Source of the DNA: Clostridiales bacterium
GTDB lineage: Bacteria > Bacillota > Clostridia > Lachnospirales > WQUN01
Reading direction: 5' to 3'
DNA: 37,917 nucleotides
NCBI GenBank assembly: GCA_031287685.1
Contig: JAITSQ010000036.1
Coordinates: 1-37,917 of the forward strand
Position numbers and translations under genes: made by a program. Below, piece by piece: positions 16,366-24,843 of the stretch (positions are counted from its first letter, which is position 1; every line of letters starts with the position of its first letter). The notes under the pieces are model-generated. The model was not told the origin of the DNA and did not search any database. It was given only the letters and a program-made list of their open reading frames with translations.

Positions 16366-16776
16366 ATGGTGATTAAAATAAAACAAGCGGACTATGAGGC
16401 TATTGCCGCCCACGCGAGGTCGGCGCTGCCAAAGGAAGCCTGCGGCCTGATTGCCGGGCGCGACGAGGGCGATACCCGCGTAATCGAAAAGGTGTACTTG
16501 CTCACCAACGCAGACCAAAGCCGGGAGCATTTTTCCATTGACCCCAAGGAGCAGCTCGCGGCAATAAAGGATATGCGCAAAGACGGTCTGAACCCGCTGG
16601 GCAATTTTCATTCCCATCCCGAAACGCCCGCCAGACCGTCAGAGGAAGATATCCGCCTGGCCCTTGACGCCAAGGCAAGCTATCTTATTCTTTCATTGGC
16701 GGAAAATTCGCCGGTGCTGAAAGCGTTTAGTATTGAGAAAGGGGCGGTTATCAGCGTCCCTTTGGAGGTGGGGTAA
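16366..16776 (+). CDS. hcyD: JAMM/MPN+ zinc metalloprotease (HcyD/Mec+-like)
   Basis: A 136-residue JAMM-fold protease with a complete active site: Glu 24 (PKEACGLIAG), His 82 and His 84 (FHSHPETPARPSEED), Ser 92 and Asp 95. Bacterial stand-alone JAMM proteins next to ThiS-like carriers cut residues from the carrier C-terminus and can release the amino acid made on it. The ATG follows the stop of the adenylating enzyme directly. It is the last gene of the sulfur operon; the convergent thiE ends only a few bases beyond, and I see no strong terminator between them. Confidence 0.87.
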   Translation: MVIKIKQADYEAIAAHARSALPKEACGLIAGRDEGDTRVIEKVYLLTNADQSREHFSIDPKEQLAAIKDMRKDGLNPLGNFHSHPETPARPSEEDIRLALDAKASYLILSLAENSPVLKAFSIEKGAVISVPLEVG

Positions 16777-16784
16777 AAAGGGGA

Positions 16785-17435
16785 TTATAGGTTTGTCAAC
16801 CGCGCCTTCACCTTTACAAAAAGCTCTTTTATCTCACGGGCGGCGGCGGTAATGTCAGTTTGAGCTATAATCGCCGACACAACCGCGATTCCGCCAACGC
16901 CCGTTCCTAAAAAACCCGGGATTGTCTCCTTGTTAATCCCGCCTATTACGACAAGCGGCAAATTTGTCGCCGCGCGAATTTTTGTCAGCTCTTCAAAAGA
17001 AACCACAGCGGCGTCGGTTTTGGTGTTTGTGGCGTACATCGCTCCGACGCCGAGGTAGTCCGCGCCTAGGCGTTCCGCTTCTTTCGCCTCCGCGAGGCCG
17101 CTGACCGAAACGCCGATTATTTTGTCCTCGCCAATAATACTCCGCGCCGCGTCGGGCGGCAAATCGCGCTGACCAATATGCGCTCCGTCCGCGTTTACGG
17201 CTATCGCTATATCAAGACGGTCGTTGATAATGAGCGGAACGCCGTGTTTTCGCGTTATCTCGCGTACTCTTAGGGCGGTATTGTAAAACTCGCGAGAGGA
17301 CGCTGTTTTCTCGCGAAGCTGTACGGCAGTCACGCCGCCGAGAAGCGCTAGTTCCACGGATTCCTCCACCGTCGCCGTGGTCATAAGCTCGCTGTCCGTG
17401 ACAAGGTACAAAGAGTAATCAATTTCAGGCTTCAC
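16785..17435 (-). CDS. thiE: Thiamine-phosphate synthase ThiE
   Basis: Joins the pyrimidine (HMP-PP) and thiazole phosphate halves of thiamine, 216 residues. Diagnostic blocks are AVQLREKTASSREFYNTAL, INDRLDIAIAVNADGAHIGQ, GADYLGVGAMYATNTK and LPLVVIGGI. It is last in the minus-strand thi operon and overlaps the end of thiM by 11 bases. Confidence 0.95.
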   Translation of the reverse strand: MKPEIDYSLYLVTDSELMTTATVEESVELALLGGVTAVQLREKTASSREFYNTALRVREITRKHGVPLIINDRLDIAIAVNADGAHIGQRDLPPDAARSIIGEDKIIGVSVSGLAEAKEAERLGADYLGVGAMYATNTKTDAAVVSFEELTKIRAATNLPLVVIGGINKETIPGFLGTGVGGIAVVSAIIAQTDITAAAREIKELFVKVKARLTNL

Positions 17436-18234
17436 TTAGTTTCGCCTTCTTTTCAAGCGTGGCCGCGTCCAATTTGCTGATCGCGTCGTGCAAGGCCGCG
17501 CGGAAGCTGCCGTTGCCCAATTCTCCCGCTTTTTCATAAGCTATTTCGCCCGCGATTCCCATTGATAAAACGGCACATACCGCCGCTTCAAAGGGTGCGC
17601 GCGGAGACGCTCCGACAAACGCGCCGACGAGCGACGTGCACATACAACCGGTACCTGTCAAATTGGCAAGCATAGAGTGTCCGTTTTTGATTAAAGCGGT
17701 TTTTTCGCCGTCCGAAACAATGTCGGTCGCGCCCGTTATCGCAATCACACAGTCTAATCTTTTGGCAAGCGATTTGGCGATATTTTGCCCATCAGCGGAA
17801 TCAATATCGCCCTCGCCCGCGTCAACGCCCTTTGTTTCGGATTTAAGCCCGGCGATATATTTTATTTCGGAAATATTTCCGCGAATCACCGCAAATTTTA
17901 CTTCTGATATCAACGCCGCCGCCGTTTCATTGCGATACGCGGACGCGCCCGCCCCGACCGGGTCAAACACAACCGGCGCTCCGGCGAGGTTCGCGGCTTT
18001 ACCCGCGATAAGCATTGACCGCGCCGTTCGGGGGTTGAGCGTTCCCATATTCAGCACGACCGCTTGAGAAATTCCGGCTATGTCCGCCGCCTCCTCGTTC
18101 GCGTCCGCCATAATCGGAGAGGCGCCGATGCCGAGCGTGACGTTGGCGCAATCGTTTACGGTGACATAGTTTGTAATGTGGTGAACAAGCGGTTTTTTTG
18201 CTCTCACTTTTTCGATTAAATTGAAAATTTTCAT
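17425..18234 (-). CDS. thiM: Hydroxyethylthiazole kinase ThiM
   Basis: Phosphorylates the thiazole alcohol so it can be joined by ThiE, 269 residues. Family segments PLVHHITNYVTVNDCANVTL, VVFDPVGAGASAYRN and NLTGTGCMCTSLVGAF (active-site region) are intact. It starts behind AGGAGGAAT. It is a salvage enzyme; with no thiG, thiH or thiO in view, the locus seems built to use preformed thiazole. A gap of about 150 bases with a GC-rich palindrome separates it from thiD. Confidence 0.95.
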   Translation of the reverse strand: MKIFNLIEKVRAKKPLVHHITNYVTVNDCANVTLGIGASPIMADANEEAADIAGISQAVVLNMGTLNPRTARSMLIAGKAANLAGAPVVFDPVGAGASAYRNETAAALISEVKFAVIRGNISEIKYIAGLKSETKGVDAGEGDIDSADGQNIAKSLAKRLDCVIAITGATDIVSDGEKTALIKNGHSMLANLTGTGCMCTSLVGAFVGASPRAPFEAAVCAVLSMGIAGEIAYEKAGELGNGSFRAALHDAISKLDAATLEKKAKLSEA

Positions 18235-18384
18235 TCGATATTCCTCCTGTTTTATACTAATTCCATTTTCACAACGCTCTTTGTTCGCTCAAAACGCAAA
18301 AACCGCGCCGAGAATAAATCCGGACGCGCCGCAGGCGCGGCGTTTCGCTTCGCTCCAAACAGCGTGTTCAAACCGGAATTCGTA

Positions 18385-19173
18385 TTAGTTGTCAAAAAAC
18401 TTGTAAAAATGATTTGTGGGGCCATTTCCTTTGCCAAGCGGCAGCGCGTGCCGAATAGCCTCTGTGACATATTCCTTCGCCATTTCCACCGTTTTTTCCA
18501 ATGTCAATCCCAAAGCAAGGTTCGCGGCAATCGCGGAGGAAAACGTACAGCCTGTTCCGTGAGTGTTTTTTGTGTCAATTCGCCGCGCCGTAAAACTGTA
18601 AAACTCGCTTCCGTCATACAATATGTCGGCCGCGTCGCCAGCGGAGTGACCGCCTTTGACAAGCGCGGCGCGGCAGCCCATTTCGCGGATAATTTTCGCG
18701 GCTTTTTTCATATCCTCCCGCGTTTCAATTTTGATTCCCGCCATTTTTTCAGCCTCGGGAATATTAGGCGTAATCAAGTCCGCAAGCGGGACAATCTCTG
18801 AAATCAGCGTCTCTATTGCTTCCGGGTTCATTAAAGCGCTGCCGTTTTTCGCGTACATAACAGGGTCGATAACCACGTTCGCGGGTTTATATTCTTTCAG
18901 TTTATCGGCGACAATCAGCATTGTTTCGCGGTTTGACAGCATACCGATTTTGACGGAAGCCGGAACAATATCCTCGAACACCGCGTCAATCTGTTTCGCT
19001 ATCATATCGGGGCGGACGTCCTGATATTCAATCACGCGGAACGTATTTTCGGCGACGACAGACGTTATAACACTCATTCCGAAAACCCCGTGAGCCGAAA
19101 AAGTTTTCAAATCGGCCTGAATCCCCGCTCCGCCGCCGCAATCGGAGCCTGCTATCGTTAACGCTGTTTTCAT
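18385..19173 (-). CDS. thiD: Hydroxymethylpyrimidine (phosphate) kinase ThiD
   Basis: Phosphorylates HMP and HMP-P to HMP-PP, 262 residues. Signature segments are ALTIAGSDCGGGAGIQADLK at the N-terminus, VVIDPVMYAKNGSAL, DLITPNIPEAEKM and NTHGTGCTFSSAIAANLA with the catalytic region near the C-terminus. It follows thiC by 10 bases, so the two pyrimidine steps are co-expressed under the TPP riboswitch. Confidence 0.96.
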   Translation of the reverse strand: MKTALTIAGSDCGGGAGIQADLKTFSAHGVFGMSVITSVVAENTFRVIEYQDVRPDMIAKQIDAVFEDIVPASVKIGMLSNRETMLIVADKLKEYKPANVVIDPVMYAKNGSALMNPEAIETLISEIVPLADLITPNIPEAEKMAGIKIETREDMKKAAKIIREMGCRAALVKGGHSAGDAADILYDGSEFYSFTARRIDTKNTHGTGCTFSSAIAANLALGLTLEKTVEMAKEYVTEAIRHALPLGKGNGPTNHFYKFFDN

Positions 19174-19183
19174 CGAAATCCTC

Positions 19184-20488
19184 CTATTTTGCCGTAACCT
19201 TTTCGCCGTTCAGGATTAAATTCATATTACGCATGGCGCAGAATTTCCCGCACATTGTGCAGGTATCCGCACACTCCGGAGCGGATTCCTCGTGCGTTTT
19301 CCGGGCGTTGTCGGGGTCAAGCGAAAGGCTGTACATTTTCTCCCAGTCAACCGCCTGCCGCGCTTTTGACATCTCATTGTCCCGGTCGGCGGCGCGAGGG
19401 ATATTCTTGGCTAAATCAGCGGCGTGAGCGGCGATTTTGGCGGCGATAATCCCGTCGCGAACGTCTTGTTCATTTGGCAGACGCAGATGTTCGGCGGGCG
19501 TGACATAGCACAAGAACGCCGCTCCGTTTGCCGCCGCGACCGCGCCGCCTATCGCGGCGGTGATATGATCGTAGCCCGGCGCGATATCCGTTACCAGCGG
19601 ACCCAGAACGTAGTACGGCGCGCCGTGACAAAGCGTGCGCTCAAGCTCCATATTGGCGGCGATTTTGTCAAGTGTCATATGCCCGGGACCTTCGATAATC
19701 ACTTGCACATCTTGCTCCCAAGCGGTTTTTGTAAGTTCCCCGAGAGTTATCATTTCCTCAATTTGCGCCGCGTCGTTGGCGTCATTGGTAGACCCTGGGC
19801 GGCAGGCGTCGCCCAAACTTAATGTCACGTCATACTTCCGGCAAATCGCTAAAAGCTCGTCAAAGCGCTCATAAAACGGATTTTCCCTGCCCGTCATCTC
19901 CATCCACGCGAACATAAGCGAGCCGCCGCGCGAAACGATATTGGTAAGTCTGTTGCGGTTTCGCTTGAAGCGGGCGGCGGTAGCTCTGTTCATTCCGCAA
20001 TGGATTGTCATAAAATCCATGCCGTCCTCGGCGTGTATCCGCGCGATATTAAGCCACTCGTCCGATGTGATTTTTTCTAAATCCTTATCGTAATAAACAA
20101 GCGCGTCATAAATCGGCACACTTCCGAGCGCGGCTTTGCAAGTTTCAGCGAGTTTTCTCCGAAACGCTCTCGTATCTCCAACTGTTGACAAATCCATAAT
20201 CGCGTCCGCGCCGAATTTTTCCGCTTCGGCAACCTTGGAGAGTTCAACGTCAAAATTCGCGCAGTCCTTCGAGACTCCCAAATTGACGTTTATTTTAGTG
20301 GATAACGCCCTGCCGATTGCTTTCGGGCAGCCGCGTTCGTGATTGACGTTTTTGGGTATAACCGCTTGACCGCCAGCAATCAGCTGACGCAGCTCGTCCG
20401 CCGCGATATACTCGTCCGCGGCGGCGATTTCGATTTCCGGCGTGATAATTCCACGTCGCGCGGCTTCCATTTGCGTTTGATAGTCCAT
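19184..20488 (-). CDS. thiC: Phosphomethylpyrimidine synthase ThiC
   Basis: The radical-SAM enzyme that rearranges aminoimidazole ribotide to HMP-P, 434 residues, the usual length of the bacterial form without an N-terminal extension. Family blocks include [11 protein letters not shown]-like [51 protein letters not shown] and [12 protein letters not shown]. The C-terminal cluster motif [11 protein letters not shown] is complete. An AGGAGG ribosome binding site precedes the ATG. The gene is first behind the TPP riboswitch. Confidence 0.97.
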   Translation of the reverse strand: MDYQTQMEAARRGIITPEIEIAAADEYIAADELRQLIAGGQAVIPKNVNHERGCPKAIGRALSTKINVNLGVSKDCANFDVELSKVAEAEKFGADAIMDLSTVGDTRAFRRKLAETCKAALGSVPIYDALVYYDKDLEKITSDEWLNIARIHAEDGMDFMTIHCGMNRATAARFKRNRNRLTNIVSRGGSLMFAWMEMTGRENPFYERFDELLAICRKYDVTLSLGDACRPGSTNDANDAAQIEEMITLGELTKTAWEQDVQVIIEGPGHMTLDKIAANMELERTLCHGAPYYVLGPLVTDIAPGYDHITAAIGGAVAAANGAAFLCYVTPAEHLRLPNEQDVRDGIIAAKIAAHAADLAKNIPRAADRDNEMSKARQAVDWEKMYSLSLDPDNARKTHEESAPECADTCTMCGKFCAMRNMNLILNGEKVTAK

Positions 20489-20504
20489 ATAAAATTCCTC
20501 CTGA

Positions 20505-20542
20505 CAAAAATAAAAACTTGCTTCTCAAAACAGAAAAGCAAG
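20505..20542 (-). terminator. Riboswitch-controlled intrinsic terminator before thiC
   Basis: On the minus strand a 10-bp stem (20533-20542 pairing with 20517-20526, loop of six) is followed by TTTTTATTTTT at 20506-20516. It lies between the TPP aptamer and the thiC start, where a switch terminator is expected. Confidence 0.85.
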
Positions 20543-20585
20543 CGCGCTCCGCCCGAAACGCCGGGCGTTAAAACTCGTTTGTCTG

Positions 20586-20668
20586 TTCTCCCTACGTCGG
20601 CATTACCCGCGTCAGGTTCAAAGGGTTATTTCTCAGTTCTCCCGCGCTTGCGGGAGAACACCCCTGAA
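20586..20668 (-). ncRNA. TPP riboswitch (thi box)
   Basis: Read on the minus strand, the conserved elements come in order: AGGGGTG, a variable GC-rich P3-type hairpin (GTTCTCCCGC paired with GCGGGAGAAC), CTGAGAAATAACCC, TTGAACCTGA, GGGTAATGCCGACG and TAGGGAGA. These are the core thi-box sequences that bind thiamine pyrophosphate. A terminator follows, so when TPP is plentiful transcription into thiC-thiD-thiM-thiE should stop. Confidence 0.96.
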
Positions 20669-20859
20669 CATTTTGCATATTATAGCACGTTTGGAGCCTA
20701 ATTGCAAGCGTTTTTTTAAGACCTCAAAATAATTGTTGTGACCAACAATTCTCGCGCTCGCAGGGCGCCGATACGTCCGGGAGTCGGGTTATACCCGGAT
20801 GCGGCGCCTTCATATAATTTCGCCGCTCAAGCGGGCGACGAAAACCTCGTCGTCGTTTT

Positions 20860-21165
20860 GGTGGAATTTGCGCCTGAAGGTGACGAGGATAATACAATTC
20901 TGTATAACACTAACGCTGAGGAATAATACATTCAAAGCCTTGGCGGCAGACGCGAACGTAACCTCGTGGATTACGAGCCTGCCCTCGGGCTTGACGGCGA
21001 AAGTAAAAAGGCAGTGAGCGGCGGGAGCGGCCACGGCAACGTAACTATCGGCAGCACGCCGTCAGCAGCAAGCACGGCGGCTAGGGCAATTACTATTCCC
21101 GCCGCGGCGCTGACAGGAAATGCCCAGTTGACGGTAATAAGCAGCGAGAACGCGAAGTATAGCAT
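20860..21165 (+). pseudogene. Fragment of a bacterial surface-protein repeat domain
   Basis: Two frames join to give one Ig-like repeat of the kind found in large clostridial surface proteins: ANVTSWITSLPSGLTAKVKR (about 20950-21017), then in another frame GNVTIGSTPSAASTAARAIT with IPAAALTGNAQLTV and NAKYSI (about 21040-21168). A stop and a frameshift separate them and no signal peptide or anchor is present, so this is a relic. The 185-base piece before it (20690-20860) has no recognisable gene. The family is remembered by style, not by name. Confidence 0.4.
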
Positions 21166-21287
21166 AAATCGGGGGCTGATACAATCTAATGGACTTCCTA
21201 ATCAGGAGTCCATTATTTATAGCGGTCGGGCGCTTGCGGCACGAACGGACGGACGCCACAGCACGGCTACAAGCCGAGAAAGGAGAG

Positions 21288-21533
21288 TTTGAGGAAATAC
21301 AATGTTGACTTCGCGCTCAAACGCGATACCACAGAGATGCCGCCCAAATGGTTAGTGTTTTTCAAGGCGAAAGACGCCGCCGCGCTCACGGCGGCTTTCG
21401 AGGAATAGCAAGGTCACGCTACGCAAGAAAGAACGCAAGCCGTCGCTGCTCGCCGGAGGTCGATAAGGCGAAAGAGCTTGTATCGGAGCTTGCGCCTGTC
21501 AAGAACCGCCACCGAGGGGAGCGTGAGCTATGA
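21288..21533 (+). pseudogene. pcfB: Remnant of a PcfB-family (DUF3801) conjugation protein
   Basis: In one frame (about 21290-21408) the sequence reads LRKYNVDFALKRDTTEMPPK then WLVFFKAKDAAALTAAFEE, a recognisable PcfB core segment, before a stop. In another frame the end reads KAKELVSELAPVKNRHRGER and stops at 21533. The N-terminal half is missing. PcfB-like genes lie directly upstream of the VirD4 coupling protein in many Firmicutes conjugative elements, and a VirD4 remnant follows here, its start overlapping this end. Confidence 0.6.
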
Positions 21534-22081
21534 ACACGAAGCGAATCAAGCAGATAATTCTCCCAAACCTCCCCTATGCTCTGCTGTTTTGGATGTTCGA
21601 CAAATGCGGCGAGGCGTTCCGAATATCGCCCGGTGTTGACGTTCTGCGGAAGCTGATGAGGCGCGGTCGCGAACCTGAATATCGCGCGGTCGCGCCCTAT
21701 GCTGTCGTTTGAGCCGTTCGATTTGTTAATCGGACTGCTCGGCGCGGCGGCGGTCTACGGGTTCGTGATGTATAAAAAGCACCACCGTAAAAAGTGGAGA
21801 AAGGAAGTGGAATATGGCTCGGCGCGGTGGGGCAATAAACAGGACATCGCGCCGTTCGTTGACCCGAAGCCTGATAATAATATCATTCTCACCGCAAGTG
21901 AAAGTTTGATGTTGTCTGGCAGACCGAAAAATCCCGCACACGCGAGGAATAAAAATGTGCTTTTAATCGGCGGCTCCGGCACCGGCAAGACAAGATTTTT
22001 CGTTAAGCCTAATTTAATGCAATGCCGCTCAAAGGATTACCCCGTGTCATTCGTGGTCACCGACCCAAAGGCGAGATATTA
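21530..22081 (+). pseudogene. virD4: VirD4/TraG-type conjugative coupling protein, frameshifted and truncated
   Basis: The N-terminus begins MNTKRIKQIILPNLPYALLF (21530) and changes frame near 21660-21700. It continues as MLSFEPFDLLIGLLGAAAVY, then VEYGSARWGNKQDIAPFVDP, RPKNPAHARNKNVLLIGGSG and TGKTRFFVKPNLMQ (Walker A), ending at FVVTDPK. The rest of the ATPase domain, several hundred residues, is gone. The sequence is then fused to unrelated RCC1-like repeats near 22075. A full VirD4 pumps the relaxase-DNA complex into the mating channel; this copy cannot function. Confidence 0.78.
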
Positions 22082-22452
22082 TAGCAATCGCAACGGGACA
22101 CAACGGTTCTTTCGGTCTAAAATCTGACGGAACTGTTTTAGTTGCAAGCACACTCACATTTAAGGATAATTGTTGGTATGATGTATCAAACTGGCACGGC
22201 ATAATTTCAATCTCAACGGACGGAAGTAGAGCATATGGTCTGCGCTCTGATGGCACCTTAGTTGCCGCCGGGCTTAATGAATATTTTAACCCGGTTGAAG
22301 CTCCAAATTGGAGTGGTATCAGCGCAATAACGGCTTTTGGAAGCGAAGTTTTCGGAGTGAAATCTAATGGCACGGTTGTCACAACAGCGGGCGGTGATTA
22401 CGGTCAGGCTGTATCGCAATGGCGCTATATTGTTACTATCGAAGGGGGGAAA
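22075..22452 (+). pseudogene. 5' part of an RCC1-like repeat gene, cut off by a frameshift
   Basis: In the frame starting at 22075 the sequence is clean RCC1-like repeats: IIAIATGHNGSFGLKSDGTV, YDVSNWHGIISISTDGSRAY, GLRSDGTLVAAG, NWSGISAITAFGSEVFGVKS and so on. It stops at 22451-22453 just after a run of six G. Taking out one G from that run restores the frame into the intact ORF that follows. The true start of the gene is missing, because the repeats run straight out of the broken virD4. One repeat is about 40 residues. Confidence 0.7.
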
Positions 22453-24010
22453 TAGCCAAGTCATCGGACTAAAATCTGATGGCACCGTAGTGATTACACC
22501 GGGAATAGATAAATGGGGAAACCCCATTGATGTTGCCTCTTGGAGTAATATAGTTGCAATAGCGGGCGGAGACCATCATATCGTCGGTTTGAAGTCAGAC
22601 GGGACAGTTGTTGCCGTAGGACAGAACCCAAACGGCGAGTGCGATATAACCGCGTGGAAAAATATCATCGCGATTGCGGCAGGCAATTCTCATACTGTCG
22701 AATTAAAATCGGACGGAACGGTCGTGGCAACGGGAACAGATGCAAACGGACAATGCGACGTATCTGATTGGGATTTGCTCGAAAGCGCGGAATCTGATGT
22801 CGCAACTCAAAGCAGCAATTTGATAATTGGGAAATACTCTATAAATCTTACTGGTATATGGTCGCAGACGGCAACAACACTATCGAAATCTTTTTGGGCT
22901 GATTTCGATAACGACAATGTTGGTGACGCATATATTAGCTTGTACTCTGATGCTATTTCAAGCGAAAAGTACAAGGATATGATAGACTATCTTTCATCTT
23001 CCGAGGCTTTCGATGGTATAGGTTCTGAATGGATAAAAACATCATCAGAAAAAAATGGTTTGAACGCCATTGAATTTAGCGGTGAGTGGAATCTCTCAAA
23101 CGCAACAAGTGATGAATATAGAGAGGACATATTGGCTGCAATTCAAAATGGTAGTGGTCGAGTAAAACAATATCTCACGCATTATTGGGTAGACAACAAT
23201 ATGCTTGAAATAGCCTTTTATGTGTACAATGATAAGTTTTCCGAACGGGCGATAAGTGAATACAAGTCGATTGTAGACAGCGTTAAGTATGCTACAACCG
23301 ACAATACTGATAAACTAACTCCGCAATCTGAAAATTCAGCGCGGAAAGGGTTAGGGGAGGTAACTTTCCGCAAGGGAAATATGTTGTCAGACCCGATAAT
23401 TATTCAAAATACTGATATTAAACAGGCCGTTGCGACCCTTGGAAGCGAATATGAAATTGCCGTTGCTGTATACCTGAATGAAATCGGACAGCAGAAAATG
23501 TTTGATGCAACAACCGAACTCGCTAAAAGCAATGGGGTTGTTTCGATATGGTTTAACGATGTGTGTTACTCCGCGCCGACCGTGACCTCTCCGCTTAGTG
23601 GAGACATATTCGTTATTAGCGGAGATTTCACGAAAGATTCCGCAACAGCTTTGGCAGATGGGATTAACAAAGCGATAGGCTCGGAGACAGACGCTAATCC
23701 CTCTCTTTACTTTAACTTTGGCGCTTCAAGTAGTTCCAACGATGAACAAAGCGTTCAATCGACTTTGCGGGAAAGCCAGTTACCGTCTATCACAGTCAAG
23801 GTTAATATCCCGGTTAAGTGGACAATTACCGTGCCGGAAGGTGTACTTAATGGCTCTAATTCCCGTATAGTCATTCCGAGTTTTGATATTTCCGATTATG
23901 AACTCAAAATCGGAGATAATGTGATAGAGTTTACCCCGACGCAAACGGGCGTGTTCGCTTACAGCGACTGGGTGGGTATGCTTAAAGGCACAATAACCGT
24001 AGTAGAATAA
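22367..24010 (+). CDS. Chimeric surface-type protein: RCC1-like repeats, SecD-head-like domain, cupredoxin-like domain
   Basis: The open frame gives 547 residues, but real homology starts near residue 28 (GGNSQVIGLKSDGTV) because the frame before 22444 is shifted. Residues 28-138 are RCC1-like repeats (GLKSDGTVVAVGQN, WKNIIAIAAGNSHTVELK). Residues 145-310 are an uncharacterised alpha/beta region. Around 345-440 lies a segment like the SecD periplasmic head: AVYLNEIGQQKMFDATTELA, CYSAPTVTSPLSG, ISGDFTKDSATALADGINKA. The last 75 residues look cupredoxin-like (VNIPVKWTITVPEGVLNGSN, GDNVIEFTPTQTGVFAY), but the expected metal cysteines read Ser and Asp. The DNA is visibly richer in A and T than its neighbours, pointing to horizontal origin. 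It ends 22 bases before the next fragment. Probable function: none assigned; extracellular location likely. Confidence 0.6.
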   Translation: MARLSQQRAVITVRLYRNGAILLLSKGGNSQVIGLKSDGTVVITPGIDKWGNPIDVASWSNIVAIAGGDHHIVGLKSDGTVVAVGQNPNGECDITAWKNIIAIAAGNSHTVELKSDGTVVATGTDANGQCDVSDWDLLESAESDVATQSSNLIIGKYSINLTGIWSQTATTLSKSFWADFDNDNVGDAYISLYSDAISSEKYKDMIDYLSSSEAFDGIGSEWIKTSSEKNGLNAIEFSGEWNLSNATSDEYREDILAAIQNGSGRVKQYLTHYWVDNNMLEIAFYVYNDKFSERAISEYKSIVDSVKYATTDNTDKLTPQSENSARKGLGEVTFRKGNMLSDPIIIQNTDIKQAVATLGSEYEIAVAVYLNEIGQQKMFDATTELAKSNGVVSIWFNDVCYSAPTVTSPLSGDIFVISGDFTKDSATALADGINKAIGSETDANPSLYFNFGASSSSNDEQSVQSTLRESQLPSITVKVNIPVKWTITVPEGVLNGSNSRIVIPSFDISDYELKIGDNVIEFTPTQTGVFAYSDWVGMLKGTITVVE

Positions 24011-24032
24011 AATCAAGGATACGAGGTGCGAT

Positions 24033-24420
24033 ATGAAAGGGAAAAATAGCAGAAAATAATAATCTCGCTTATCGCGCTCGTATGCGTGATTTTGGCATTG
24101 GCAATAGCGTTCGTAGGTACGCGCTTGATAGGCGATTTTGTTTCGAGCAGAACACCTGCCATAGACGACGCAGCCGATTTGTCAGATGTTCTTTATGTGC
24201 ATAAGACAGCCATTGAGAATATTATCGTTGACGAGAATAGTGGAACAGGCTATGTCAACAACGAGTTGCTTTTTACCGTGGGTGAGAATGTAAGCAAATC
24301 AGATGTCGAAAATGCGATTTCCGCGACAAATGGAACGATTGTCGGTTATGACAAGTATCTGAGCAGCTATCAAGTCCAGTTGAGTAAGAATTATACAAGG
24401 TTAATAGGATTTAATTATGA
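24033..24420 (+). pseudogene. N-terminal fragment of an S8-type peptidase (signal anchor and propeptide)
   Basis: An ATG at 24033 with an AGGTG site starts MKGKNSRK, then a one-base frameshift in GAAAATAATAATC breaks it. In the corrected frame it continues IIISLIALVCVILALAIAFV (membrane segment) and IIVDENSGTGYVNNELLFTV, then GENVSKSDVENAISATNGTI with VGYDKYLSSYQVQLSKNYT. That is the inhibitor-I9-like propeptide found ahead of subtilisin-type domains. Homology ends near 24405 and no catalytic domain follows. The open frame to 24550 adds residues that look random. Confidence 0.5.
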
Positions 24421-24843
24421 AATTCAAGTGAGCGGTTTAATCTTGTCGAGGGCAGCGAGAATTACTTTATATTATCTCATTGTCTTAAATAGATCGATTA
24501 CTGATCGGTATATAATTTTTAGTGTCTTACAGTACATAAATTCAAGATGAACGGCGCGGCGAGAATATGTTGTAACTCTGTTGTAATTCTGCGGCGAGGC
24601 GGCGGGTGGTGGTTCTCGTTCTTGGTGAAACATTACATTAAGGAAGGGGCCAACCCCGTATTCCCCTTTAAGTTTCCGCTTCGCCAGCCGGCGCTTGCGT
24701 TCTTCAAGGGCGTTAACCCGCCGCTTTAACCCGCCTAAAAAGCTTCAGACAACCTCAAGCCCCTCCTTAAGTAAAAACAGCGGTATCTTCCGCGCTCATC
24801 TTTGTATATTATAAAGTATCAAAGGTTGGGTCAGGTGGTCGAA
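24420..24843. other. Intergenic region before dpaAB; one hairpin repeat, otherwise no gene seen
   Basis: No convincing gene is visible. On the minus strand 24725-24769 is a diverged copy of the hairpin repeat family that recurs in the sporulation half (GGTTGTCTGAAGCTTTTTAG). A T/A-rich stretch at about 24801-24822 precedes dpaA and could hold its mother-cell promoter, but I cannot assign a sigma factor. Confidence 0.5.

Noticed and set aside
21187-21214. Hairpin TAATGGACT / AGTCCATTA as an attachment site or terminator
   Set aside because: No matching second copy was found in the window and no U-tract follows.
24547-24729. 60-residue open frame before dpaA
   Set aside because: No ribosome binding site or recognisable pattern; runs up to a hairpin repeat copy.
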